A DNA stretch of 64,000 nt from positions 2,852,001-2,916,000 of the forward strand of contig NZ_CP132719.1 of the NCBI RefSeq assembly GCF_030845995.1, in the 5' to 3' direction. Under the pieces are notes generated by a model that saw nothing but the letters and a program-made list of their open reading frames with translations, was not told the origin of the DNA and searched no databases. A program made the position numbers and the translations under genes. This DNA is from Geothrix sp. 21YS21S-4. Its GTDB lineage: Bacteria; Acidobacteriota; Holophagae; Holophagales; Holophagaceae. Below, piece after piece: positions 54,574 through 62,303 of the stretch (its first letter is position 1; each line of letters begins with the position of its first letter).

Positions 54574-55742
54574 GGGGTCACCCCTTCGGTGAGGGCCTGG
54601 AGTTCGGCGGAAAGGAGATGGGCCGTCCGGAGGCGGCGGTACGCCGCGGCCTGGACGTCCAGCAGTTGGCGGCGGATGGGGAGGGCTTCGGAGGGGCGCT
54701 CGCGGCCCTCCCGGAGGCGCAGCTCCACGGCCTGGAGCGCGGGATCGAAGGCGGCGAACGCCCGGGGCGGAGCGGCCGGAAGCCGCGCCATCGCGGCCTG
54801 GAACCGGGCGTCCAGCTCCTCCAGGGCCAGTTCCCCTTCGCGGCGGCCGGCCTGGAGCGCCGCCTCGGTCTCGCGGCGCAGCGCGGCTGCCTCGCCGGGG
54901 CGGGCGAAGCGGTAGGCCAGCCCGACCCGGCCCACGCGCTCCTCGCCCTCCCGGGCATAGCTTCCCCGGAGGCTCCACCGGCTGGCGGCCAGGGCCTCCT
55001 GGTGGCGCAGCGCCTGCTGCTCCAGGTCCGCCTGGGCCAGCAGGGCCCGGCGCAGGGTCCCCGCCTCGTAGCGGGCGCGCAGCCCGTCGGGAAATCCACC
55101 CGGAGGATCGCCGGGCTCTGTCAGAGGCGCGGGCGCGGCGGGCACCTCGGCCAGGTGGCGGAGGGCGGCCCAGGCGGCCGCGCGCTGCTGCCGGGCCTCG
55201 TCCAGGTCGCCCTGGGCGCGGAGCAGTTCGCCCTCCACCAGGGCCGCCTGGAAGGCCGGATCGGCGCCGGCCTCCAACCGGGCGCGGGCGGCCTGGAGCC
55301 AGGTCTCCACCGTGGCGAGGTCGCGCTCCCGCAGGTGCAGGAGCCGCTCCGCCAGCCAAGCGTCGAGGTAGGCCCGGCGCAGCTGGAACCGGGCCTCGAT
55401 CCCGCCCGCGGATCGCAGCAGCGGATCCGCCTCCCCCAGCGCCGCTTCCAGGCGGCGCCGGACGCCGGGCGACAGGAACAGTGGAAGGTCCACCTCCACG
55501 GCCCGGTCCGTGAAGGTGGGGGCGCTCGGCTGGGCGCGGGGTCCCGCGGACAGAGCGAGGGCGGGGCCCTCCCGCAGGAAGCCGCCGGTTCCCGCCAGGG
55601 CGCGGTGGCGCTCGGCCAGCAGGGCCTCCGCGCGGTACTGGGCCGGACCGCTCCGGGCCCGGGAGAGGATGTCGTCGAACGAAAGGGGCGGCGCCTGCGC
55701 GGCCAGCACGCAGGGCAGCGCCCCCAGAAGAAGGGGTCGCAT
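54570..55742 (-). CDS. TolC-family outer-membrane efflux protein
   Basis: This 390-residue protein has a signal peptide (~1-16, LLLGALPCVLAAQ) and the TolC-family pattern of long helices with Ala/Leu/Arg. Examples are LDEARQQRAAAWAALRHLAEVP and AALRRETEAALQAGRREGELALEELDARF. It is shorter than the classical ~450-residue TolC but in range for CusC-like proteins. It is the first gene of the efflux operon proper. It is read 73 bp after the small Cys-rich protein. Confidence 0.87.
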   Translation of the reverse strand: MRPLLLGALPCVLAAQAPPLSFDDILSRARSGPAQYRAEALLAERHRALAGTGGFLREGPALALSAGPRAQPSAPTFTDRAVEVDLPLFLSPGVRRRLEAALGEADPLLRSAGGIEARFQLRRAYLDAWLAERLLHLRERDLATVETWLQAARARLEAGADPAFQAALVEGELLRAQGDLDEARQQRAAAWAALRHLAEVPAAPAPLTEPGDPPGGFPDGLRARYEAGTLRRALLAQADLEQQALRHQEALAASRWSLRGSYAREGEERVGRVGLAYRFARPGEAAALRRETEAALQAGRREGELALEELDARFQAAMARLPAAPPRAFAAFDPALQAVELRLREGRERPSEALPIRRQLLDVQAAAYRRLRTAHLLSAELQALTEGVTP

Positions 55743-55814
55743 GGAAACCTCGAAGGAATTCGCGGAAAAGCACGCAGGGCTTCGCCCCCCGTGCGCGGAC
55801 GGACGCTCAGCGCC

Positions 55815-56141
55815 CTAGGCCCGCGGCGGTTCCTTCTCGGGTTCGACGGTCAGGCTGACGAGGGACTGGGCCCGCGGCACCGCGAACCGCGGGTGGAGCC
55901 GCCGCGGCGCCGGAGGCGGAACCGGCGCCTCGGGCACCGGCGCCGTCGCGCAGTCATCCCCGCACAGCAGATGGCAGGCCGGCGCGCACCCCGCGGGCGA
56001 CGTGTCAGGACACACCTCCCGCCCCGCCGCCCCCAGATAGAGCCCCATCAAGCAGAGCAGCAGCGCCGCCACCCACCGCCGCACCCTCGCCCCGCCCCGC
56101 CGAGGGACACCGCCGGAGGGCTGTCGGGACGACATGGCCAT
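55815..56141 (-). CDS. small Cys-rich membrane-anchored or exported protein at head of efflux operon
   Basis: This 108-residue protein has a basic N-terminus, one hydrophobic segment (~24-39, VAALLLCLMGLYLGAAG) and a short Cys cluster (CPDTSPAGCAPACHLLCGDD, then one more Cys). A Pro-rich tail follows. Five Cys and a His in 22 residues suggest metal or disulfide binding in the periplasm. No family was recognised. It lies on the same strand as the efflux genes and is divergent from the BlaI-like gene. The start (56141 or 56135) is not decided; no strong ribosome site is seen. Confidence 0.55.
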   Translation of the reverse strand: MAMSSRQPSGGVPRRGGARVRRWVAALLLCLMGLYLGAAGREVCPDTSPAGCAPACHLLCGDDCATAPVPEAPVPPPAPRRLHPRFAVPRAQSLVSLTVEPEKEPPRA

Positions 56142-56200
56142 CGGGCCATGCTACACGACGGGAAAGAAAAACCTGGAAAGGGACGGCCCCCACTAAACCT

Positions 56201-56244
56201 TCTACGAACCCCCTCGTTGACATCTACGAAACATGTCGTATCTT
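56201..56244 (+). promoter_or_regulatory. probable promoter and BlaI-type operator
   Basis: TTGACA (56217-56222), a 16-bp spacer and TATCTT (56239-56244) form a good promoter. The spacer holds the dyad TACGA-N6-TCGTA (56225-56240), overlapping the -10 box. TCTACGAA occurs twice (56201 and 56223), 22 bp apart. A BlaI-family repressor binding here would control its own gene. It could also affect the divergent small Cys-rich protein gene. Confidence 0.6.
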
Positions 56245-56274
56245 TTCGGCATTCCTTCTCTGGAGCCCGATCCC

Positions 56275-56658
56275 ATGCAGCCTTCCCCCAAGCCGACCGA
56301 CGCTGAACTGGCCATCCTGCGGGTGCTGTGGGCCCGGGGGCCGAGCACGGTGCGGCAGGTGTTCGAGGTGCTGTCGGCGGAGCGGGAGCTGGGCTACACG
56401 ACGGTCCTGAAGATGCTCCAGATCATGGATGAAAAGGGGCTGGTGCAGCGCGACGCGGCGGACCGGGTCCACATCTTTTCCGCCACGGAGACCCAGGTCC
56501 AGACCCAGCGGCATCTGCTCGACGACCTGCTGGACAAGGCGTTCGGGGGTTCGTCCCTCAGCCTGGTGATGCAGGCCCTCGCCACCCGCAAGGCCAGCCA
56601 CGAGGAGCTGGCCGAGATCCGCAAAATGCTCGATCAGGCCGAAGGAGGTCCGCGATGA
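56275..56658 (+). CDS. BlaI/MecI/CopY-family transcriptional repressor
   Basis: This 127-residue protein has a winged-helix DNA-binding domain (~8-70): TDAELAILRVLWARGPSTVR, YTTVLKMLQIMDEKGLV and the Arg-rich wing. A C-terminal helical dimerisation region follows (~75-125). The ATG at 56275 follows GGAG and aligns with family starts; an earlier ATG at 56233 lies within the promoter. It overlaps the M56 protein gene by four bases (ATGA), the standard repressor-protease pairing. In the family the repressor is released or cleaved when the membrane metallopeptidase is activated. Confidence 0.92.
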   Translation: MQPSPKPTDAELAILRVLWARGPSTVRQVFEVLSAERELGYTTVLKMLQIMDEKGLVQRDAADRVHIFSATETQVQTQRHLLDDLLDKAFGGSSLSLVMQALATRKASHEELAEIRKMLDQAEGGPR

Positions 56659-58712
56659 CGTCCCTGCTGCCGTGGCTCCAGACTCCCTCGGCTCAGGCCC
56701 TGGGCTGGACCCTCCTTCATTTCCTGTGGCAGGGCGCCGCCCTGGGGCTGATGGCTTGGCTGGGAATGGCCCTGCTCCGGGGCGCCAGCGCGAAGGCCCG
56801 CTACGGCACCGCCTGCGCCTTCCTGGTGCTGATGGTCGCGGCGCCGGTGGCCACGTTCCTCTTCCTCCAGCGGCAGGTCCCGGCCGTTCCCGCGGCGCTG
56901 GAAGGAACTCTGGCAGCCGCGGCATCCGCGCCGCGGATCGACGCGCCGCTGAGCCTCCGGATCAAGGCCGCACTGGATCCCGCCCTCCCCTGGCTGCTGG
57001 GCGGCTGGGCGGCGGGCGTCCTGCTGCTGTCGGGGCGCTTCCTGGGCGGCTGGGCGCGGATCCAGCGGCTGCGGCGACGCAGCGCGTCCCCGGCGCCCGC
57101 GGAATGGCACTTGGTGCTGTCCCGCCTCTGCCGGGAGTTGAAGGTCTCGCGCACGGTGCGCCTGCTCCAGTCCGCGGCGGTGGAAGTGCCCACGGTCCTG
57201 GGCTGGCTGCGGCCCGTGATCCTGCTGCCGGCCTGCGCCCTCGCGGGACTGGCCCCGGCCCAGCTGGAGGCCATCCTCGCCCACGAATTGGCCCACATCC
57301 GCCGGGGCGACTTCGCCGTGAACCTGCTCCAGTCGCTGGTGGAAGTGCTGCTGTTCTACCACCCCGCCGTGTGGTGGCTGTCCGCCCGCATCCGCGCCGA
57401 GCGCGAGCTCTGCTGCGACGACGTGGCGGCAGCCCTCTGCGGCGATCCCCTGCTCCTGGCCCGTGCGCTCACCGACCTCGAGGCCCTGCGCGAGCCCGCG
57501 TCCCTTCCTTCCCATCGCCTGGCCCTGGCCGCCAACGGAGGCTCCCTCATGCACCGCGTCCGACACCTGCTCCAGCCTTCGCTCCCCGCCTCGGGCGGCG
57601 CGCGGGCCGCCGCCCTCGCGCTCCTCGCCGCCTCGCTTCTCGGGGCCGCGGGCGCCGTTCTCCAGGAGAAGGCCTCCGATTCCAAGTCTCAGCACAGCAC
57701 GCGGCTGAAGGTCCTCGACGGCGACCGCCAGATGGACGTCCAGGTGAAGGGCGACGTCCGCCTGGACGCCACGGCCCGCGAGCCGGTGGCCGTGCCCGGC
57801 GACGGCAGCTTCCGCGTGGAGGAGAAGACCGGCGGGAAGACCCGCGCCTACAGCGCCTCCAAGGACAAGCGGACCTACACCGTGGACGGCCAGGAGAAGG
57901 AACTGGACGCCGAGGGCGAGGCCTGGCTGCGCGGCGCCGTGAAGGACACGGCCCAGGCCCAGACGGGCCGCGAAACCGCCCGCAAGCTGCGGATCCGCAC
58001 CGCGGGGCTCGACGACCATACCCGCGACCTGGCCCGCCAGACCCGGGAGCTGGAGGCCCAGCTGCGCTCCATCCAGGCCAACCCGGATCTGAGCTCCGAA
58101 GCGCGCGCCCGCACTCAGGCGGACGTAGAGAAAGCGCGAATAGAGATCGAGAAGAACCGCGCCGAGCTGGAGAAGGCCCGCGCGGAGGTGGAAAAGCACC
58201 GCGCCGAGATCGATCGGGCCCGCGCCGAGGCTCGGAAGATCCGCGTGCAGGTGACGAACGAGGGCGACAGCGCCGAAACCGTGATCGTCCGCGACCGGGT
58301 CCACCCCAGGACCGGAACGGACAAGCGCCTCCAGGTCCTGCGGAAGCACGCCGCGGACAAGGACGGGGACGAGGACATCGATTTGGATCTCGACCTGGAC
58401 CTCGATGTCGACCTGGACGAACTGGCGAACCTCCAGATCCCGCCCATCGCGCCCGTCCACCTCTCCAAGCTCCACGTCCAGCCGGACCCCCACGCGGAGA
58501 TCCAGGCCCTGCAGTCCGCCATGAAGTCCCTCCAGAAGCGGCTCGACCAGCTCCAGGCGCGGGCGGCGGCCCAGCCCCGGCCCTTGAAGCCCCTCAAGCC
58601 GGCCACCCTCAAGAGCGTGCCGCCCCCCCCTGTCCCTCCGCCCGCCCCAGGCTCCCGGCCCGTTCCTCCCACCCCCCCGGCGCCGCCCGCGCCGCCGGTT
58701 CCCGAGGATTGA
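56655..58712 (+). CDS. BlaR1-like M56 metallopeptidase with unusual C-terminus
   Basis: This 685-residue membrane protein has four or five membrane segments, at ~16-40, 50-70, 110-128, 222-240 and 318-335. The M56 zinc site is HELAH (210-214) followed by ERELCCDD (249-256). No penicillin-binding sensor domain (SxxK...KTG) is seen. After the last membrane segment comes a beta-rich part (~345-425), then a charged coiled coil (~440-535). A DLDLDLDLD-type Asp-Leu run (574-590) and a Pro-rich tail (~640-685) follow. The inferred role is signal-responsive control of the BlaI-like repressor. The signal is unknown. Confidence 0.88.
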   Translation: MTSLLPWLQTPSAQALGWTLLHFLWQGAALGLMAWLGMALLRGASAKARYGTACAFLVLMVAAPVATFLFLQRQVPAVPAALEGTLAAAASAPRIDAPLSLRIKAALDPALPWLLGGWAAGVLLLSGRFLGGWARIQRLRRRSASPAPAEWHLVLSRLCRELKVSRTVRLLQSAAVEVPTVLGWLRPVILLPACALAGLAPAQLEAILAHELAHIRRGDFAVNLLQSLVEVLLFYHPAVWWLSARIRAERELCCDDVAAALCGDPLLLARALTDLEALREPASLPSHRLALAANGGSLMHRVRHLLQPSLPASGGARAAALALLAASLLGAAGAVLQEKASDSKSQHSTRLKVLDGDRQMDVQVKGDVRLDATAREPVAVPGDGSFRVEEKTGGKTRAYSASKDKRTYTVDGQEKELDAEGEAWLRGAVKDTAQAQTGRETARKLRIRTAGLDDHTRDLARQTRELEAQLRSIQANPDLSSEARARTQADVEKARIEIEKNRAELEKARAEVEKHRAEIDRARAEARKIRVQVTNEGDSAETVIVRDRVHPRTGTDKRLQVLRKHAADKDGDEDIDLDLDLDLDVDLDELANLQIPPIAPVHLSKLHVQPDPHAEIQALQSAMKSLQKRLDQLQARAAAQPRPLKPLKPATLKSVPPPPVPPPAPGSRPVPPTPPAPPAPPVPED

Positions 58713-58737
58713 AGAGAACGGCGCGATCTTCGCCGGC

Positions 58738-58830
58738 GATCATCCCAGACACCAAGGGCACCAAGAATGGCGTAGGAGAACGACCTGCCCTTCTTGGTGC
58801 CTTTCCGTCTTGGTGGTGATCTTTTCCCTT
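58738..58830. repeat. full CCAAG/CTTGG palindromic repeat
   Basis: GATCATCCCAGACACCAAGG (58738 onward) pairs with CTTGGTGCCTTTCCGTCTTG (58793 onward) and TGGTGATCTTTTCCCTT. The T-tract is on the right. It sits between the convergent M56 and dinG genes. The rest of the 198-bp gap has no recognised feature. Confidence 0.75.
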
Positions 58831-58910
58831 TCTCAACCCTCGGTCCGGCGCACGCAGAATGATCAAGGCCGCTGATCTTCAGGCTTCCTTTTTTTGAACG
58901 CGAATCCGCC

Positions 58911-60959
58911 TCAGAGCGCCGCCAGGAAGGTCTCCACGCGCTCCCAGTCGCGGGTCACGGGAAAGGGCGGGAGGGCGGCGCGGACCTGGGCGGCGTAGCG
59001 CTTGCCCAGGCGGTCCTCGCTGGGGAGCATCAGGCGCGGGTCGAGGACGGCCACCACGCCGCGGTCGCCGCGGGTGCGGATCAGGCGGCCGATGCCCTGC
59101 TTCAGCTTCAGGGTCATCTGGGGCACCTGGATCCCGATGAATCCGAGCCCCTCCCGCTGGGCGTCCGCCTCGCGGATCCGCGCCTGGAGGACGGGATCAT
59201 CCGGCGGCGCGAAGGGGAGCGCCGAGACCACCACCAGGGTGAGGGCGTCGCCGGGCAGGTCCACGCCCTGCCAGAAGCTGGCGAGGCCCAGCAGCGCCGC
59301 CGACGGCGTGGCCCGGAACCGCTCCAGGAGCTGGGTGCGCGAGAGGCCCTCGCCCTGCACGAAGAACGTGAACTGGGGCAGGGCCTCCTCCAGGCGCGGG
59401 CGGAAGGCGGCCAGCATCTTGCGGCTGGTGAACAGCAGCAGCGCCCGGCCGCGGCTGGCGCGCAGCATCCGCTCCATGGCGGCGAGGGAGGCCTCCACCC
59501 AGGCGGGATCGCCCACGCCTCCGCCGCCCGCGCGGCGCTCCGGCAGGCCCGGCGGGATGAACAGCAGCCCCTGGGCCTCGAAGTCGAAGGGGCTGTCCAC
59601 GTGCTCGGCGACCTCCACCTCGGGCTTCGTCAGTCCCAGGCGCAGGCCCAGGCCGTTGAAGCCGCGGCCGTCCCGCAGCGTCGCGCTGGTGAGCACCACG
59701 CTCTCGAAGCCGCGCCGCACGTGCTGGTGGAAGAAGGGCCGCACGTCCACGGGGTTCGACTTGAAATGGACGAGGTGGGCGCCCTCGCGGCTGAGGGTGG
59801 AGACCCAGCCCTCGGGCTGGGCGAAGATCTGCTCCATGCGCGAGAAGGCCGTCCCCACGCGCTCCGCCAGGCGCATCCACAGCGGGTTCTCGGGATCGGC
59901 GCTCGCCAGCCGGCGAGTCTCCAGCCACAGCGGGTGGCCCGCCTCCACCCAGGCGCCCACGGCATCGGCCAGGGCCTTCATCTCGGGGCCCGGCGACAGC
60001 AGGGGGAGGACGCCACCCTCCAGCGGCACCCACGCGATGAGTTCCCCCCAGGCCCGCTCCCAGGGCTCCAGCAGGGCGAGCAATCCGGCACCGGAGCCCT
60101 TCGCCGCCTCGCGCAGGTCCGTGAACAGCAGGCTCATGGCGCGGCTGGACCAGGTCTCGGCGCAGCTCTCGGTGAGCTGCTCCTCCAGGTCGTGGGCCTC
60201 GTCCAGGATCAGCACCGGCGCGTCGGGGAGCACCTGGCCGAAGGCGGATTCCCGCAGCACGCGGTCCGCCAGGAGGAGGGCGTGGTTCACGATGATCAGG
60301 TCGGCCTCGGCCACTTCCGCCCGCAGCTTCGTGAGGAAGCAGTCCTCGAACCGCGGGCACTGGCGGCCGGTGCAACGCTCGGCGCGGGCGTTGATCTTGT
60401 CCCACAGGGGCGATTCGCCCTCGCCGAACCGGCCCAGGCCCTCCCGGTCGCCGTCCTGGGTCTCGCGGGTCCACCGCTGGAGCGCCAGCCACAGCTGCTG
60501 GTCCGCCCGGGTGAACTCCAGGTGGGGATCCGCCGCCACGGACTCCCAGGCGGTGCGGCACAGGTAGTTGGCGCGGCCCTTGGCCAGCACGGCCCGGACG
60601 GGCCGCCCGAGGATCCCGGCGGCGCGGGGGACGTCCTCTTCGAGCAACTGCCGTTGGAGCTGCTTGGTGCGCGTGGCCACCAGGACCGGATGGCGGCCGG
60701 CGGCCAACGCGGGCACCAGGTAGCCCAGGCTCTTGCCGGTGCCGGTGCCAGCTTCCACAGCCTGGATCACCGCGTTGGGCCGGGACTCGGGCTCGCCGCC
60801 CTGGTCGCGCCAGCCCTGGAAGCGGGCGGCGCCCTCCACCACGGCGTTGTGGACCAGTTCCGCCATCCGGCGCTGGCCGGGCCGGTCCTCCGCGCCGGGA
60901 AAGCACGCGAAGATCCGGCCCTCCGGCGGGGCGAAGAAGCGGTCCATGGGATGCGCCAT
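58911..60959 (-). CDS. dinG: DinG/XPD-family ATP-dependent DNA helicase
   Basis: This 682-residue helicase has Walker A EAGTGTGKSLGY and the DEAH box (VLILDEAHDLEEQL). Four Cys ligate a probable 4Fe-4S cluster (YLCRTAWE; RCTGRQCPRFEDC). The late motifs are GLASFWQGVDLPG and LKQGIGRLIRTRGDRG. DinG-type enzymes unwind DNA with 5'-3' polarity in repair and R-loop or D-loop removal. The ATG at 60959 has GGAGG almost touching it. A second ATG 12 bp inside is possible. It lies 32 bp after rlmH. Confidence 0.92.
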   Translation of the reverse strand: MAHPMDRFFAPPEGRIFACFPGAEDRPGQRRMAELVHNAVVEGAARFQGWRDQGGEPESRPNAVIQAVEAGTGTGKSLGYLVPALAAGRHPVLVATRTKQLQRQLLEEDVPRAAGILGRPVRAVLAKGRANYLCRTAWESVAADPHLEFTRADQQLWLALQRWTRETQDGDREGLGRFGEGESPLWDKINARAERCTGRQCPRFEDCFLTKLRAEVAEADLIIVNHALLLADRVLRESAFGQVLPDAPVLILDEAHDLEEQLTESCAETWSSRAMSLLFTDLREAAKGSGAGLLALLEPWERAWGELIAWVPLEGGVLPLLSPGPEMKALADAVGAWVEAGHPLWLETRRLASADPENPLWMRLAERVGTAFSRMEQIFAQPEGWVSTLSREGAHLVHFKSNPVDVRPFFHQHVRRGFESVVLTSATLRDGRGFNGLGLRLGLTKPEVEVAEHVDSPFDFEAQGLLFIPPGLPERRAGGGGVGDPAWVEASLAAMERMLRASRGRALLLFTSRKMLAAFRPRLEEALPQFTFFVQGEGLSRTQLLERFRATPSAALLGLASFWQGVDLPGDALTLVVVSALPFAPPDDPVLQARIREADAQREGLGFIGIQVPQMTLKLKQGIGRLIRTRGDRGVVAVLDPRLMLPSEDRLGKRYAAQVRAALPPFPVTRDWERVETFLAAL

Positions 60960-60991
60960 TCCTCCAGTGTGGCGGAAAAAGAGCGAATGGC

Positions 60992-61450
60992 CTATTTGTG
61001 GTACTCCTTCCCGCGGAGGATCGTGAACGCGCGGTACAGCTGCTCCAGGAGCATCACGCGGCTGAGTTCGTGGGGGAAGGTGAGCGGCGACAGGCTGAGC
61101 TGCTCCCGGATCTCGCCCTTCAATCCCGGATCGAATCCGTGGCTGCTCCCCAGGGCGAAGGCCAGGCTGTCGCCGCGGTCCATCCGCTCGCCCAGCCACC
61201 GGGCGAGGGCCTCGCTGTCCCGGAGTTTTCCTTCCGGCGTCAGCAGCACGGGGCACTTCACGGCCTTCAGTTTCGGACGGAGGCGCTCGGCCTCCTCCTT
61301 CAACTGGCGGACCGGATCGCCCTTCCCTTCCGCCAGCTCCGTCACGTCCATCCGGGCATAGGGCCGGAGCATGTCCAGGTAGTGGCGTTCCAGGTCCCGA
61401 CAGGGTTCCAGACGCAGGCGGCCGAAGGCAATGAGCCCGATGGGATACAT
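60992..61450 (-). CDS. rlmH: 23S rRNA (pseudouridine1915-N3)-methyltransferase
   Basis: This 152-residue SPOUT-family enzyme shows the knotted SAM site LAFALGSSHGFDP and the conserved C-terminal block LSRVMLLEQLYRAFTILRG ending in YHK. RlmH methylates pseudouridine 1915 in helix 69 of 23S rRNA. The usual glycine-rich loop (GGxxG) reads GSSHG here, a mild variation. It is first in the rlmH-dinG pair. Confidence 0.94.
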   Translation of the reverse strand: MYPIGLIAFGRLRLEPCRDLERHYLDMLRPYARMDVTELAEGKGDPVRQLKEEAERLRPKLKAVKCPVLLTPEGKLRDSEALARWLGERMDRGDSLAFALGSSHGFDPGLKGEIREQLSLSPLTFPHELSRVMLLEQLYRAFTILRGKEYHK

Positions 61451-61540
61451 GAGGACATTGTGAGCAATTCCCCTTGGCAGCGCAGCGGGATGGTTCCACC
61501 ATCCTCTTCATCCCGATCATCCTGTCCGGAGGTAATTCCT

Positions 61541-62149
61541 ATGCGACGTTCACTCATGCTGCCCCTCGCGAGTCTGATCCTCGTGCCCGCGTTCGTCGGG
61601 TGCGGCGGCAACGAGATTCCCACCACCGCCCCGGCCGCCGCCAAGGAGCCGGCCGACATCCTGTACCACCTGCAGTACATGGTCGTGCGCAAGGACTACA
61701 AGCACATCGCCACCATCGCCCCCATCACGCCCGACGTGGTCTACCCCTCCGCCATGCACTTCCACAAGCAGGCCAAGGAAATGGGCCTCACCCTGACGCC
61801 CGAGGAACTCAAGGGCCTGGGCGTCGAGCACCTGGCCGCCAAGCTGGACGACCTGCCGGGCGGGCCCACGGACGACTACCCGGTGAAGGACGCGCGCCTG
61901 GCCTTCAACGCCGGCATCTACCGCCTGCTGAAGGGCATCACCGAGAAGTCCTGGGGCAAGATGCAGCACATGGGCATCGTGGACAACAACGCCGGCCGCC
62001 AGTTCGGATCCAACGCGGTGGTGAAGGACATGGCCCTGGGCTTCGACGGGACCAAGGTCCTCACCGTGAGCTGCCTCAAGAAGCCCGACGGCACCTGGGG
62101 CGTCTCCTACCTGCGCTACGACGTGGCCCTCAAGAACCTGAAGCAGTAG
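61541..62149 (+). CDS. predicted lipoprotein, unknown function
   Basis: The ATG at 61541 follows CCGGAGG. This 202-residue protein has a signal peptide and lipobox (AFVGCGG, Cys ~21). The mature part is mixed alpha/beta: ILYHLQYMVVRKDYKHIATI, TPEELKGLGVEHLAAKL, then late strands KVLTVSCLKKPDGTWGVSYL. It resembles NTF2-like or small stress lipoproteins only by general layout. No family was recognised. It is divergent from rlmH. Confidence 0.75.
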   Translation: MRRSLMLPLASLILVPAFVGCGGNEIPTTAPAAAKEPADILYHLQYMVVRKDYKHIATIAPITPDVVYPSAMHFHKQAKEMGLTLTPEELKGLGVEHLAAKLDDLPGGPTDDYPVKDARLAFNAGIYRLLKGITEKSWGKMQHMGIVDNNAGRQFGSNAVVKDMALGFDGTKVLTVSCLKKPDGTWGVSYLRYDVALKNLKQ

Positions 62150-62170
62150 CGACATTCTTTCCCTCCCGCC

Positions 62171-62195
62171 GCGGCCCCGGAAGACCCGGGGCCGC
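62171..62195. terminator. GC-rich hairpin, possible terminator
   Basis: GCGGCCCCGG (62171-62180) and CCGGGGCCGC (62186-62195) are exact complements around AAGAC. It lies 22 bp after the lipoprotein stop. No T-tract follows it, so termination is uncertain. Confidence 0.5.
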
Positions 62196-62303
62196 GCTGC
62201 GCCTGGGTTCCCCCCTTCGCGGTGGATTTTGGCGGGGGCGCCTGGGAAAATACCCAGTTGGTCCGGCGGGGGCGTCCCGAAGAAAGCCGGCCTGGGAGGA
62301 TGC

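Noticed and set aside
56655-58712. A beta-lactam-sensing BlaR1.
   Set aside because: No penicillin-binding sensor domain (SxxK, SxN, KTG) is present after the membrane part, and no beta-lactamase gene is near.
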